A stretch of 64,000 nt of DNA from positions 4,661,501-4,725,500 of the forward strand of contig NZ_CP085173.1 of assembly GCF_020616555.1 (NCBI RefSeq). The letters are read 5' to 3'. How positions within the stretch are numbered: the first letter of the stretch is position 1; each line of letters starts with the position of its first letter. This document shows positions 7,829-16,883 of the stretch, piece after piece. Source of the stretch: Streptomyces longhuiensis. Lineage in GTDB: Bacteria; Actinomycetota; Actinomycetes; Streptomycetales; Streptomycetaceae. The translations under genes and the position numbers were made by a program. The notes below the pieces were generated by a model that was not told the origin of the DNA, searched no databases, and saw only the letters and a program-made list of their open reading frames with translations.

Positions 7829-9496
7829 TCAGTCGCCGAGTACTCCACCGAGGAGGCCCCCCGGCTTGTCCCCGCCGCCGGAACCACCGGAACCGCCGGT
7901 GCCGCCACCGGTACCGGTGCCGCCACTCGTGCCCGTACCGCCGCTCGAGGAGGGCCCGCTGCTGGACGCCGGGGGCTGCTGCTGGGCGGGCGGGGCAGAC
8001 CGCGGAGGCGCCTGACCGGTGCCCTGCGTCTGGCTGGGCTGGCCCGCGCCGCTGGCGGTGCCCGTCGCCGGGGCGGATCCCGGTGAGCTCGCGGCGCCGG
8101 ACGGCTTCGCCGAAGTGGCGCCCTGCGTAGGCGTGTTGGACGCCGACGGGCTCTGCGAGCGGTGCTGCTTGCGGCCGGGCTCCGACGGGAGCGGGGAGCC
8201 GGGCAGTTCGTTGCGCGGGGCCTCACCGGGACCGGGGGCGGTGACACGGCCCGCGTCACGCACGGCGCCGCCGAGCAGCGAGCCGATGAGCAGGGTCAGG
8301 CCGACGACGACGGTCGTCACGACGGTGCCGCGGCGCAGCACGTACCGTCGCAGCTCCCACAGTTCGGCGCGCGGGCCGAGCCGGCGCCAGGCGCCGCCCG
8401 CGAGGCGTCCGTCGACGGAGTAGACGGGCGCGCCCGCGATGATCAGCGGCGACCAGGCGGCCAGGTAGATGATGTCGGGCGCGTCGTAGGCGGGCACCGT
8501 CTTCCAGCTGACGGTGACGATGAGGGCGGCCGAGAGCAGTACGCCGAAGACGGCCGCGACGCGCTGCCAGAGGCCGAGCACGGTGAGCACGCCGACGACG
8601 ACCTGGAGGAAGGCGATGCACAGCCCGGCGCCGACGGGGTGCTGGAGGGCGAAGTCGCGCAGGGGTTCGGCGAGGGCCCACGGGTGCAGCGAGTTGAGCC
8701 ACTTGACCATGGAGCCGCGGTCTCCGCCGTCGAAGTAGACGGGGTCGCAGAGCTTGCCCATGCCGGCGTACATGGAGATGAAGCCGAGGAAGACGCGAAG
8801 CGGGAGGAGGACGACGCCGAGATTCATCCGGCGGCCGGGGTAGTACGCGTGCCGCACCGGGTCGGCGCCGTGCCGCCGGGAGGCGTTCCGCTCGCCCCCG
8901 TCGTCGTACTCGTCGTCGCCGAACTCGCCGTCGTCGTAAGGGGGTTCCTCGTACGGCGGCGGCTCTTCGAAGGCGCTGCCGGACTGGCGCATCTTCGGGA
9001 GGAGACGGGTGCCCTGAGCGGTGACCGTGGGCAGTTCGCCGGTGGCGTCGTCCCTGAGGTCGCTGTCGAGGTCGATGCGCGGGATGACCTGGGTGGCGCC
9101 GCCCTCCCCGCCCTCGAAGCCGTGCCGGGGAAGCGTGCTCTCGCCTGCTCTGCGGGCCGCCTGGAGGAGACCGGTCGCCCCGGGGTCACCGGGCGCGGAC
9201 CGGCCGCTCCAGACGACCGGGGCGCGGCGGCGGGCTGCGGCCGCGCCGACGACGGGGATGCGGGCGGTCTGGTCCAGCGAGCCCAGGTGCCGGGCGATGC
9301 GAGGGGACTGCGTCTGCTGCGCCCTGGGCAGCTGCACGCGGAAACTCGCGTGATTGACGACGACCTGCGCGGGATCGCACGGCACCTTCACCATGCTCAG
9401 CGCGGGACCGTCGTCGAATCCGGAATCGAATCCGGGGCCGAATCCGGGCGAGCGGTCCCCCGTAGGTGTGCGGGGTGTTCTGGTGTCCACACTCAT
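7829..9496 (-). CDS. DoxX family membrane protein with long disordered termini
   Basis: This 555-residue protein has three parts. Residues 1 to about 220 are an acidic, Pro/Gly-rich cytoplasmic region. Residues about 225-415 hold the DoxX core, with roughly four or five membrane segments starting NLGVVLLPLRVFLGFISMYAGMGKL. The last 130 residues are a Pro/Ser/Thr/Gln tail ending in Gly-rich repeats (GGTGTSGGTGTGGG). DoxX proteins act in redox homeostasis at the membrane, and in mycobacteria a DoxX partners thiol oxidoreductases. The low-complexity tail is unusual in length. Single gene, divergent from nothing obvious. Confidence 0.85.
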   Translation of the reverse strand: MSVDTRTPRTPTGDRSPGFGPGFDSGFDDGPALSMVKVPCDPAQVVVNHASFRVQLPRAQQTQSPRIARHLGSLDQTARIPVVGAAAARRRAPVVWSGRSAPGDPGATGLLQAARRAGESTLPRHGFEGGEGGATQVIPRIDLDSDLRDDATGELPTVTAQGTRLLPKMRQSGSAFEEPPPYEEPPYDDGEFGDDEYDDGGERNASRRHGADPVRHAYYPGRRMNLGVVLLPLRVFLGFISMYAGMGKLCDPVYFDGGDRGSMVKWLNSLHPWALAEPLRDFALQHPVGAGLCIAFLQVVVGVLTVLGLWQRVAAVFGVLLSAALIVTVSWKTVPAYDAPDIIYLAAWSPLIIAGAPVYSVDGRLAGGAWRRLGPRAELWELRRYVLRRGTVVTTVVVGLTLLIGSLLGGAVRDAGRVTAPGPGEAPRNELPGSPLPSEPGRKQHRSQSPSASNTPTQGATSAKPSGAASSPGSAPATGTASGAGQPSQTQGTGQAPPRSAPPAQQQPPASSSGPSSSGGTGTSGGTGTGGGTGGSGGSGGGDKPGGLLGGVLGD

Positions 9497-9543
9497 CTAA
9501 CCGAGTGATGTGTGTTTAGGACACTGCCTCGAGCGCGTGCAAA

Positions 9544-9576
9544 TGTCCGGACCGCGTCAAGATCGCGGCCCGGACA
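9544..9576 (-). terminator. Terminator of the rlmB gene
   Basis: The stem tgtccgg/ccggaca is extended, after one mismatch, by ccgcg/cgcgg with a 7-nt loop. It starts 7 nt beyond the rlmB stop. Confidence 0.8.
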
Positions 9577-9582
9577 CCCGAC

Positions 9583-10527
9583 TCAGGACCGGCGGCGCGC
9601 GGCCTCGTACAGGACGACACCCGCCGCGACACCGGCGTTGAGGGATTCGGTGCCACCCGGCATCGGGATCCGCACGCGGTAGTCGCAGGTCTCGCCGACG
9701 AGGCGGGACAAGCCCTTGCCCTCGCTGCCGACGACGATGACGACGGGCCCGCCGAGAGCTTCGAGGTCACCGACGGTGTGCTCGCCGTCGGCCGCGAGAC
9801 CGACGATGGCGATGCCCGCCTTCTTGTAGCCCTCGAGCGCGCGCGTCAGGTTCGTGGCGCGGGCGACGGGCGTACGGGCCGCGGCGCCCGCGGAGGTCTT
9901 CCAGGCACCGGCGGTCATGCCGGCCGCGCGCCGCTCGGGCACGACGACGCCGTGGCCGCCGAACGCGGAGACGGAACGCACGACGGCGCCCAGGTTGCGC
10001 GGGTCGGTGACGCCGTCCAGGGCGACGATCAGCGGGTCCTGGCCCTGGTCGTACGCGGCGGCGGCGAGGTCCTCCGGGTGCGCGTACTCGTACGGCGGGA
10101 CCTGGAGGACGAGGCCCTGGTGGTTGAGGCCGTTCGTCATGCGGTCCAGCTCGGGGCGGGGGGCCTCCATCAGGTGGATGCCGCCGCGCTCACCGGCGAG
10201 CTGGAGCGCCTCGCGCACCCGCTCGTCGTTGTCGATGTACTGCTGGACGTAGAGCATCGAGGCGGGCACGCCCTCGCGCAGCGCCTCGACGACGGAGTTG
10301 CGCCCGACGACCATCTCGGACGTGCCCTTGCCGCCGCGGCTCTTCAGCGTCGCGGGGCGGCGGGCGGCCTGCTTGGCCTTGGCGTTCGCGATGCGGTTCT
10401 TCTTGTGCTTCTTGCGCATCTCGGCGGGCGGCGTCGGACCCTTGCCTTCGAGTCCCCGGCGTCGCTGGCCGCCACTGCCGACCTGCGCGCCCTTCTTGCC
10501 GGACATGCGGCGGTTGTTCGCGGCCAT
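9583..10527 (-). CDS. rlmB: 23S rRNA (guanosine-2'-O-)-methyltransferase RlmB (TrmH/SpoU family)
   Basis: This 314-residue protein has a basic, disordered N-terminus (about 75 residues, [15 protein letters not shown]). A substrate-binding domain ([14 protein letters not shown]) follows, then a SPOUT knot domain with motif 1 [15 protein letters not shown], motif 2 [11 protein letters not shown] and motif 3 [22 protein letters not shown]. Motif order and length match RlmB, which methylates a 2'-hydroxyl of 23S rRNA using SAM. It lies 85 bp downstream of cysS on the same strand, as is common in actinobacteria, and probably shares transcription with it. The exact target base is inferred from the family. 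Confidence 0.92.
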   Translation of the reverse strand: MAANNRRMSGKKGAQVGSGGQRRRGLEGKGPTPPAEMRKKHKKNRIANAKAKQAARRPATLKSRGGKGTSEMVVGRNSVVEALREGVPASMLYVQQYIDNDERVREALQLAGERGGIHLMEAPRPELDRMTNGLNHQGLVLQVPPYEYAHPEDLAAAAYDQGQDPLIVALDGVTDPRNLGAVVRSVSAFGGHGVVVPERRAAGMTAGAWKTSAGAAARTPVARATNLTRALEGYKKAGIAIVGLAADGEHTVGDLEALGGPVVIVVGSEGKGLSRLVGETCDYRVRIPMPGGTESLNAGVAAGVVLYEAARRRS

Positions 10528-10612
10528 GATCTACCTGTCTGTGTGATGCGTATGTGCGTACGTATATGAAGTGTGCCGCCCGGAGGCCCGAGCGGCACAT
10601 TCGCGCAGGTCG

Positions 10613-12013
10613 TCAGCGCGGGCCGAGCGTCCAGCGCGGCCCGGTCGGGCTGTCCTCGATGACGAGCCCGGACTGGCCGAGCTGGTCGCGGATGGCGTCG
10701 GCGGTGGCCCAGTCCTTGCGGGCGCGAGCGGACTCGCGCTGCTCGAGGACGAGCCGTACGAGGGTGTCGACGGCGCCGTGCAGGTCCTCGCCACGGTCGG
10801 TCTCGCCGGCCCACTGCGGGTCGAGCGGGTCCAGACCGAGGACGCCGAGCATCGCGCGTACCTCGGCGAGGCGGGCGACGGCGGCCTCCTTGTCGTCGGC
10901 GGCGAGGGCGCTGTTGCCCTGGCGGACGGCGGTGTGGATGATCGCGAGCGCCTGCGGCACGCCGAGGTCGTCGTCCATGGCCTCGGCGAAGGCGGGCGGC
11001 ACCTCGTCGGCGGGGGCGACGACGCCCCCGGCCTTCTCGACGACGCGCTGCACGAAGCCCTCGATCCGCGCGAACGCGGACTCGGCGTCGCGCAGGGCCT
11101 CCTCGCTGTACTCGATCGTCGAGCGGTAGTGCGGGGTGCCGAGGTAGTAGCGCAGCACGATCGGGCGCCAGTCCTTGACCATCTCGGACACGAGGACCGA
11201 GTTGCCCAGGGACTTCGACATCTTCTCGCCGCTCATGGTGACCCACGAGTTGTGCACCCAGTACTTGGCGAACTCGTCGCCGAAGGCCTTGGCCTGGGCG
11301 ATCTCGTTCTCGTGGTGCGGGAAGATCAGGTCGATGCCGCCGCCGTGGATGTCGAAGGCGGTGCCCAGGTACTTGTGGGCCATCGCCGAGCACTCCAGGT
11401 GCCAGCCGGGCCGGCCGCGGCCCCACGGGGTCTCCCAGCTGGGCTCCCCGGGCTTGACGGCCTTCCACATGGCGAAGTCGCGCGGGTCGCGCTTGCCGGT
11501 CTCGCCGTCGCCGGACGGCTGGCGCAGGTCGTCGAGGTCCTGGTTCGACAGCTCCAGGTAGCCGGGGAAGGAACGCACGTCGAAGTAGACGTTCCCGTCC
11601 GCCTCGTAGGCGTGGCCGCGCTCGATGAGGCCGCGCATCATCTCGACCATCTCGGTGACATGACCGGTGGCGCGCGGCTCGTAGGTGGGCGGCAGGCAGC
11701 CGAGGGCGGTGTAGCCGTCGTTGAACGCGCGCTCGTTCTCGTACCCGATCGACCACCAGGGCCTGCCCTGTTCGGCGGCCTTCTTGATGATCTTGTCGTC
11801 GATGTCGGTGACGTTCCGCACGAACGTCACTTCGTAGCCGCGGTACGTGAACCAGCGGCGCATGATGTCGAAGTTGAGGCCGGACCGGATGTGCCCGATG
11901 TGCGGAGCGGCCTGCACGGTCGCGCCACAGAGGTAGATCGAGACACAACCCGGTGTCAGCGGGACGAAGTCACGGATCTTCCGGGCGCTGGTGTCGTGCA
12001 GGCGAATAGTCAC
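10613..12013 (-). CDS. cysS: Cysteinyl-tRNA synthetase
   Basis: This 466-residue class I aminoacyl-tRNA synthetase has the HIGH motif as PHIGHIRSG near residue 37 and KMSKS in [10 protein letters not shown] near residue 267. The zinc-binding Cys is in IYLCGATV. The GTG at 12013 is chosen because GGAGG lies 4 nt upstream and because translation from it begins TIRLHDT, the standard CysRS start. The enzyme charges tRNA-Cys. It is a separate protein from the mycothiol enzyme MshC, which shares this fold but is shorter. It lies between rlmB and the ispDF genes, the typical actinobacterial order. Confidence 0.97.
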   Translation of the reverse strand: MTIRLHDTSARKIRDFVPLTPGCVSIYLCGATVQAAPHIGHIRSGLNFDIMRRWFTYRGYEVTFVRNVTDIDDKIIKKAAEQGRPWWSIGYENERAFNDGYTALGCLPPTYEPRATGHVTEMVEMMRGLIERGHAYEADGNVYFDVRSFPGYLELSNQDLDDLRQPSGDGETGKRDPRDFAMWKAVKPGEPSWETPWGRGRPGWHLECSAMAHKYLGTAFDIHGGGIDLIFPHHENEIAQAKAFGDEFAKYWVHNSWVTMSGEKMSKSLGNSVLVSEMVKDWRPIVLRYYLGTPHYRSTIEYSEEALRDAESAFARIEGFVQRVVEKAGGVVAPADEVPPAFAEAMDDDLGVPQALAIIHTAVRQGNSALAADDKEAAVARLAEVRAMLGVLGLDPLDPQWAGETDRGEDLHGAVDTLVRLVLEQRESARARKDWATADAIRDQLGQSGLVIEDSPTGPRWTLGPR

Positions 12014-12105
12014 GCCTCCAGGGTAGTGGGCCCAAGGCAGTGCCCCGCGACCCCTTGGGGACACGGGGCGCAACCGTGACGTTGTGACGTGTGTCAGGCC
12101 GCCGT

Positions 12106-12510
12106 TCAGATCCGGCCGACGACCTTGCGGGGTGTGATGCGCACGACGACGCGCTCTGCGTCGTCGGCGGAGCGGGGGTTGAAGTCCGCGTACTGCTTGC
12201 CCGTGTACTTGAGCGACAGCTCGTCGATGAGCTCCTGGCCGCCCTCGGTGGTGAGGTCGGCGGTGCCGCGGATCTCGGCGTACGCGTAGGGGTTGTCGGT
12301 GGGCTGCACGACGACGGTGACGCGGGGGTCGCGGCGCAGGTTCTTCTCCTTGCGCCGGTCGACGGTCGTGGAGAACAGCACGTCGTCCCCGTCCCGCTTC
12401 ACCCAGACAGGCGACACCTGCGGGCTCCCGTCGGGCTGGATGGTGGCGACGGTGATGAAGACGGGGGTGTCGAGCAACGCCTTGAGCTCGTCGGACAGCT
12501 GGGCGGACAT
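12106..12510 (-). CDS. PPOX-class (FMN or F420-binding) split-barrel protein
   Basis: This 134-residue protein has the pyridoxamine-phosphate-oxidase-like fold. The first strand is [31 protein letters not shown] and the family-typical [15 protein letters not shown] follows. Members bind FMN, F420 or biliverdin and reduce small substrates. The F420-dependent subclass is common in Streptomyces and is the likeliest. It begins 75 bp after the ispF stop on the same strand, so it may share an operon with ispD-ispF. Confidence 0.85.
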   Translation of the reverse strand: MSAQLSDELKALLDTPVFITVATIQPDGSPQVSPVWVKRDGDDVLFSTTVDRRKEKNLRRDPRVTVVVQPTDNPYAYAEIRGTADLTTEGGQELIDELSLKYTGKQYADFNPRSADDAERVVVRITPRKVVGRI

Positions 12511-12584
12511 GAAGCCTCACTCCTTGGGGGGATGCCTGCACGAGTACCCGATACTGCGCCAACATCCGCCCCCGGAGCGGTATT

Positions 12585-13079
12585 TCAGCCCGCCCTGACG
12601 ACCAGCGCCGTGGCGATCGCCGCGAGGCCGTCGCCGCGGCCGGGGAAACCCAGGCCGTCGGTGGTGGCGCCGGAGACGGAGACCGGGGCGCCGGCGGCGT
12701 CCGACAGCACCTTCTGTGCCTCCTCGCGCCGCTTCCCGATCTTCGGCCGGGGGCCGACGACCTGTACGGCGACGTTGCCGATGGTGAAGCCCGCCTCGCG
12801 CACGATGCGGGCGGCCTCGGTCAGCAAGGTGAGCCCCGAAGCGCCGGACCACTCGGGGCGGCCGGTGCCGAAGTGGGCACCGAGGTCACCGAGTCCGGCG
12901 GCGGAGAACAGCGCGTTGCACGCGGCGTGCGCGACGACGTCGGCGTCGGAGTGCCCGGCGAGCCCGGGGCCCTCGCCCTCCCACTTCAGGCCGGCGCACC
13001 ACAGCTCGCGGCCCTCTTCGAAGGCGTGGATGTCGGTGCCGATGCCGACGAGGGGGATGACCGGCGGCTCAGAACCCAT
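12585..13079 (-). CDS. ispF: 2-C-methyl-D-erythritol 2,4-cyclodiphosphate synthase
   Basis: This 164-residue enzyme has the metal-binding motif GIGTDIHAF (Asp and His near residues 15-17) and [11 protein letters not shown] (third metal ligand His). [14 protein letters not shown] near the C-terminus closes the active site. It converts CDP-ME 2-phosphate to the cyclic diphosphate in the MEP isoprenoid pathway. Its start overlaps the end of ispD by 11 bp, so the two steps are translationally coupled. Length and motifs are normal. Confidence 0.97.
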   Translation of the reverse strand: MGSEPPVIPLVGIGTDIHAFEEGRELWCAGLKWEGEGPGLAGHSDADVVAHAACNALFSAAGLGDLGAHFGTGRPEWSGASGLTLLTEAARIVREAGFTIGNVAVQVVGPRPKIGKRREEAQKVLSDAAGAPVSVSGATTDGLGFPGRGDGLAAIATALVVRAG

Positions 13080-13812
13080 CGTTGGCCCTCCTGCGGGCGA
13101 GTACGGCTTCGGCGAGCACGAGGTCGAGGGGGCGGGTCACCTTGAAGGCCTCCTCGTGCCCGGGCACGACGACGACCGGTTCGCCGAGCTGCTCGACCAT
13201 GCTGGCGTCGTCCGTCACGTTGTCGGTGACGGTCTCGTGGGCGCGCACGAGCGTCGCGCGGTCGAAGCCCTGCGGGGTCTGCACGGCACGCAGCCGGGCC
13301 CGCTCGGGCGTCGCGACGACGAGCTCGGGGCCGCCGTCGGTGCGGGCCTCGACCTGCTTGACCGTGTCGGCGAGGGGCAGCGCGGGGACGACGGCGGGGG
13401 CCCCCTCGCGTACGGCTTCGATGACGCCGTCGACCGTGTCGACGGGCACCAGGGGGCGGGCCGCGTCGTGGACGAGGACGACGTCGATGCCGGGCGGCAG
13501 GGCGTCGAGGCCGAGCTTCACGGATTCCTGGCGGGTCTCGCCGCCGGGGACTACGACGAAGTCGGTCCGCTCGGGCAGCGCGTGGTCGGCGAGGAGGGTC
13601 TTCACCTCGGCGGCGGACGCCTCGTCGGGCGGCGCGACCACGACGACGAGGGAGACGGACCGCGAGGCGGCCATCGCCCGGACGGCGTGGATGAGCATCG
13701 GGGTGCCATTGAGCGCGCGGAGTGCTTTGGGGGCGCCCGGGCCGAGGCGTACGCCCCGGCCGGCGGCCGGAATCACGGCCGCGGTGCGCGAGGGCCGCGT
13801 TTCGTCAGACAT
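13069..13812 (-). CDS. ispD: 2-C-methyl-D-erythritol 4-phosphate cytidylyltransferase
   Basis: This 247-residue GT-A type cytidylyltransferase starts with [21 protein letters not shown] (nucleotide-binding loop and Lys). It continues with [12 protein letters not shown] near residue 115 and [14 protein letters not shown] near 175, all standard IspD segments. It makes CDP-methylerythritol in the MEP pathway. It heads an ispD-ispF pair on the minus strand, 294 bp downstream of carD. The terminator-like hairpin after carD suggests its own promoter in that gap. Confidence 0.97.
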   Translation of the reverse strand: MSDETRPSRTAAVIPAAGRGVRLGPGAPKALRALNGTPMLIHAVRAMAASRSVSLVVVVAPPDEASAAEVKTLLADHALPERTDFVVVPGGETRQESVKLGLDALPPGIDVVLVHDAARPLVPVDTVDGVIEAVREGAPAVVPALPLADTVKQVEARTDGGPELVVATPERARLRAVQTPQGFDRATLVRAHETVTDNVTDDASMVEQLGEPVVVVPGHEEAFKVTRPLDLVLAEAVLARRRANDGF

Positions 13813-14084
13813 CGCTTCCGTTCAGGTTTGTGTGCTCGACCGAGGTGGGTATGGCCAACACCAGTGCCGGGCGCGACGCCTCGACCGGACCCCTTCCGTG
13901 ACATCCGGTCGAGCCAGCTGCCCGGGCCCGGCACACCAACTGAGTCCAGCGGGTAAGGCGCCACGAGTAGGCACAGAGTGCGGGTACGAACATGCCGCAG
14001 CGCCCGGCGACACCATCAAGGGTCAGCGGGCACCGCGGCATTATTCATGCGCCTGGGCTCTCACCCGGGACTTCTTGTCGCAGC

Positions 14085-14106
14085 CGCGTGCCGGTCAGGG
14101 CACGCG
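14085..14106 (-). terminator. Terminator of carD
   Basis: The inverted repeat cgcgtgcc/ggcacgcg with a 6-nt loop lies immediately beyond the carD stop codon. It is short but GC-rich. Confidence 0.65.
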
Positions 14107-14589
14107 TCAGGACGCGAGAACCTCGTCGAGCAGGGCCTCGGCCTTGTCCTCGTTCGTGTTCTCAGCGAGCGCGAGCTCGCTCACCAGGATCTGCCGTGCC
14201 TTGGCGAGCATGCGCTTCTCACCTGCGGACAGTCCGCGCTCACGCTCCCGACGCCACAGGTCACGGACAACTTCCGCGACCTTGATGACATCGCCGGAGG
14301 CGAGCTTCTCGAGATTTGCCTTGTAGCGGCGCGACCAGTTCGTGGGCTCTTCGGCGTACGGCGCGCGAAGCACCTCGAAGACCCGGTCGAGACCGTCCTG
14401 ACCGACCACATCACGTACGCCGACGAACTCCGCATTGTCCGCTGGCACACGCACCGTCAGGTCACCCTGCGCGACCTTCAGCACCAAGTAGGTCTTGTCC
14501 ACGCCTTTGATCTGGCGAGTTTCGATAGCCTCGATCAGCGCGGCCCCGTGATGGGGATAGACCACGGTGTCGCCAACCTTGAACGTCAT
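14107..14589 (-). CDS. carD: CarD family RNA polymerase-binding transcription regulator
   Basis: This 160-residue protein has an N-terminal RNAP-interacting Tudor-like domain ([23 protein letters not shown]) and a helical C-terminal DNA-binding domain. The latter contains [17 protein letters not shown], with the conserved Trp that stabilises the open promoter complex. This matches mycobacterial CarD, an essential activator of housekeeping and rRNA promoters through the RNAP beta subunit. It is monocistronic and starts at ATG 14589, behind a 676-bp gene-free region that divides it from a divergent lipoprotein gene. Confidence 0.95.
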   Translation of the reverse strand: MTFKVGDTVVYPHHGAALIEAIETRQIKGVDKTYLVLKVAQGDLTVRVPADNAEFVGVRDVVGQDGLDRVFEVLRAPYAEEPTNWSRRYKANLEKLASGDVIKVAEVVRDLWRRERERGLSAGEKRMLAKARQILVSELALAENTNEDKAEALLDEVLAS

Positions 14590-15265
14590 GTGACAGGTAC
14601 CCCTTCCGTGGCTATCCAGGGTAACACGGAAACGGCGTCTTCTGAATGGCGTTTTCGCAGGTCAGGGCATATCTCGGGGCTTGACAACCACAACCGGAAC
14701 GTGCTGCGGAGGGCCTGCGGAAGGGGGTATTCGCAGGTCGGAGCGGCTCTCCGGCGGAGCCGAAACGCGCACGTTACACCTACCTGGAAGGCCCCGCAGA
14801 GGGTTGAACGTCCCGGTTTGCGCGGTTCGAAGCGCCACACTTCCGCTACTCCGTTCGGTGAGTCGGAGACGCGTGCGACCTGAATCCGGAATTGATCACC
14901 GTGGGGGGTGATCAATTTTCCGTACCGCCATGCATTCCTTACCGGAAATCCGCAGGGGCGGTCCCGTGGCCCTTATGCGAATGGTGAACGGGAGGCCAAT
15001 GCGGCCTGTCACGTTTGGTGAGGTGAGAGGGGTCGAAGGGGTCGGCGGGGGTGTGATCGCGGGTGGGGCGGGCCGTGCGCGCCACGGTCGGAGCGGGGGT
15101 TCGGCCGGTGCCGAGATCCATCCGAAACCCCCTAGGGGCGGGTCGGGTGCAGCGGCGCGCGAACGGCTCGGTAACCTAAGCCCGCTGACAGACCCTTAGG
15201 GCGGCTTTACACCCGTCCAGGGCGTCCAGACCCTTACCGCCCACGTTCAAGGAGTTGCCGCCGCC
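14590..15265. other. 676-bp intergenic region between carD and a lipoprotein gene
   Basis: No convincing protein-coding frame is present on either strand. The region holds two copies of ttcgcaggtc (near 14654 and 14730), a TTGACA hexamer at 14681 and a strong hairpin at 14890-14917. A TAACCT -10-like element near 15173, upstream of the lipoprotein gene, is also present. The isolated hairpin between divergent genes could mark a small RNA gene reading rightward from about 14.7 kb. Confidence 0.5.
14890..14917. promoter_or_regulatory. 11-bp palindrome, operator or orphan terminator
   Basis: AATTGATCACC (14890-14900) and GGTGATCAATT (14907-14917) are perfect inverted arms with a 6-nt centre. TTTTCC follows on the right, so on the plus strand it also resembles a rho-independent terminator. 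It is AT-rich relative to the surroundings. Confidence 0.55.
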
Positions 15266-15910
15266 GTGAGCAGCAGCCTTCGACGCGGCGCCCTCGCCGC
15301 CGCCGCCCTCGCGTTCTCGATCGCCTCGCTCGCCGCGTGCGGCGCCGGAAACAACGCCCAGACGCTGGAGGTCAAGCCGGACAACGCGGAGACCTCCGTC
15401 GGGGACATCCGGATCCAGAACGCCACCGTGATCACGCAGCCCGACCTGAAGTCCACGGGTCCGGCCGTCGTGACCGCGACGCTCTTCAACAATGGCTCCA
15501 AGCCCCAGACCCTCGACTCGATCGCGCTCGACGGCGTCGGCAAGAAGGCCGAGCTGTCGGCCGCCGACGGCAAGAAGACCGTGACGATCCCGGCCGGCGG
15601 CTCCCTCGTGCTCGGCGGGGAGGGCAACGCGTCCGCGCAGCTGCCCAACAGCCGCACCGCCGACCTCGACGGTGACGTGAAGGCGCTGACCTTCACGTTC
15701 AGCACCACGGGCGCCGTCAAGATCCAGTCGTTCGTCGTGCCGGCCGAGAGCTACTTCAAGAAGTGGGGGCCGAGCGAGATCCCGGCCGTGCCGAGCACGG
15801 AGCCGTCGGAGTCCGCGTCCGAGTCCGCGACGCCTTCCGGTTCGGCCACTCCGTCCGGCTCCGCCTCGCCGTCCGAGTCGGCCTCGGGCAGCGCCGCCGC
15901 CGGGCACTGA
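15266..15910 (+). CDS. Secreted lipoprotein with Ser-rich tail
   Basis: This 214-residue protein starts at GTG 15266, with AAGGAG 15 nt upstream. Its signal peptide has a lipobox, ASLAAC, giving lipidated Cys near residue 26. The mature part has the alternating strand pattern of a copper-chaperone-like or DUF461-type beta sandwich (IRIQNATVIT, VVTATLFNNGSKPQTLDSI). A low-complexity C-terminus made of PSESASES/TPSGSA repeats follows. It is exposed on the outer face of the membrane. I cannot assign a ligand. A strong terminator follows. Confidence 0.82.
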   Translation: MSSSLRRGALAAAALAFSIASLAACGAGNNAQTLEVKPDNAETSVGDIRIQNATVITQPDLKSTGPAVVTATLFNNGSKPQTLDSIALDGVGKKAELSAADGKKTVTIPAGGSLVLGGEGNASAQLPNSRTADLDGDVKALTFTFSTTGAVKIQSFVVPAESYFKKWGPSEIPAVPSTEPSESASESATPSGSATPSGSASPSESASGSAAAGH

Positions 15911-15929
15911 TCACGTACGTACGCAATGG

Positions 15930-15966
15930 CGAAGGGCGGGACCCCCGGTGGGGATCCCGCCCTTCG
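15930..15966 (+). terminator. Terminator of the lipoprotein gene
   Basis: The 12-bp stem cgaagggcggga/tcccgcccttcg is extended inside by cccc/gggg. It lies 20 nt after the stop codon. Confidence 0.88.
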
Positions 15967-15996
15967 GCGTTCCGTGACCGGGCCACCACCGTGACC

Positions 15997-16109
15997 CGGC
16001 GGTCTACGGCTCGAACTTGTGGCCCAGGCCGCGCACCGTCACCAGGTGGCGCGGGGCACCCGGGTCCGGCTCGATCTTGGCGCGCAGGCGCTTGACGTGG
16101 ACGTCGAGG
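15997..16109 (-). pseudogene. Duplicated 3'-terminal fragment of phoP
   Basis: These 113 bp match 16196-16308, the end of phoP, at all but two positions (16021 and 16048). Both changes turn a Tyr codon TAC into His CAC on the coding strand. The copy keeps the phoP reading frame and stop but has no start, no receiver domain and no upstream coding. The two copies are separated by 86 bp containing the small hairpin ccggac-tcc-gtccgg. It is a gene-tail duplication without obvious mobile-element ends. Confidence 0.9.
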
Positions 16110-16195
16110 CCCCCTCCCCCGTGCGCTCCTCGCACCGCTTCACGGGCTTCGAAGCGCTGCGCCGGACTCCGTCCGGACGTCCCGACGCAGCCACA

Positions 16196-16308
16196 CGGCG
16201 GTCTACGGCTCGAACTTGTAGCCCAGGCCGCGCACCGTCACCAGGTAGCGCGGGGCACCCGGGTCCGGCTCGATCTTGGCGCGCAGGCGCTTGACGTGGA
16301 CGTCGAGG
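16196..16308. repeat. Parent copy of the 113-bp direct repeat (within phoP 3' end)
   Basis: This segment covers the phoP stop and the last 35 codons, in the winged-helix DNA-binding domain. It is repeated in direct orientation 199 bp to the left with two substitutions. Confidence 0.92.
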
Positions 16309-16883
16309 GTCTTGGTGTCGCCCACGTAGTCCGCGCCCCAGACTCGGTCGATGAGCTGCATGCGGGTCAGGACGCGGCCCGCGTTGCGCAGGAGCATCTC
16401 CAGGAGGTCGAACTCCTTGAGGGGCAGGTCGACCTTGGAGCCGGAGACCGTGACGACGTGGCGGTCCACGTCCATGCGGACCGGGCCGGCCTCCAGGGCC
16501 TGCGGGGTGACCTCCTCGGGCTCGCCCCGGCGGCGCAGGACCGCGCGGATACGGGCGACCAGCTCGCGGGACGAGAAGGGCTTGGTGACGTAGTCGTCGG
16601 CTCCTATCTCGAGGCCCACGACCTTGTCGATCTCGCTGTCCTTGGCGGTCACCATGATGACGGGGACGTTGGACCGGCCGCGCAGCTGGCGGCAGACCTC
16701 GGTGCCGGGCAGGCCCGGCAGCATCAGGTCGAGCAGGACGAGGTCGGCGCCGTTGCGCTCGAACTCGTCGAGTCCGTCGGGGCCGGTGGCCGCGATGGCG
16801 ACCTCGAAACCCTCCTTGCGAAGCATGTACGACAGGGCGTCGGAGAAGGATTCCTCGTCCTCGACGACGAGCACTCGGGTCAC
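16203..16883 (-). CDS. phoP: Phosphate response regulator PhoP
   Basis: This 226-residue OmpR-class regulator has receiver acidic residues VEDEE near residue 9, the phosphoacceptor in [10 protein letters not shown] near residue 52 and Lys in YVTKPFSS near residue 100. A C-terminal winged helix ends [15 protein letters not shown]. The GTG start at 16883 overlaps the phoR stop by 4 bp (GTGA), so the genes are coupled. PhoP activates phosphate-scavenging genes and represses antibiotic production under phosphate limitation in Streptomyces. Its last 35 codons are duplicated downstream. Confidence 0.97.
   Translation of the reverse strand: MTRVLVVEDEESFSDALSYMLRKEGFEVAIAATGPDGLDEFERNGADLVLLDLMLPGLPGTEVCRQLRGRSNVPVIMVTAKDSEIDKVVGLEIGADDYVTKPFSSRELVARIRAVLRRRGEPEEVTPQALEAGPVRMDVDRHVVTVSGSKVDLPLKEFDLLEMLLRNAGRVLTRMQLIDRVWGADYVGDTKTLDVHVKRLRAKIEPDPGAPRYLVTVRGLGYKFEP

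Noticed and set aside
8162..9508. Long open frame antisense to the DoxX gene
   Set aside because: High GC leaves long antisense frames open everywhere in this window. Codon bias and protein features favour the minus-strand DoxX gene.
13813..14106. Short open frames in the carD-ispD gap
   Set aside because: The frames lack ribosome sites and family features, and are rich in Arg, Pro and Trp codons expected by chance in GC-rich DNA.
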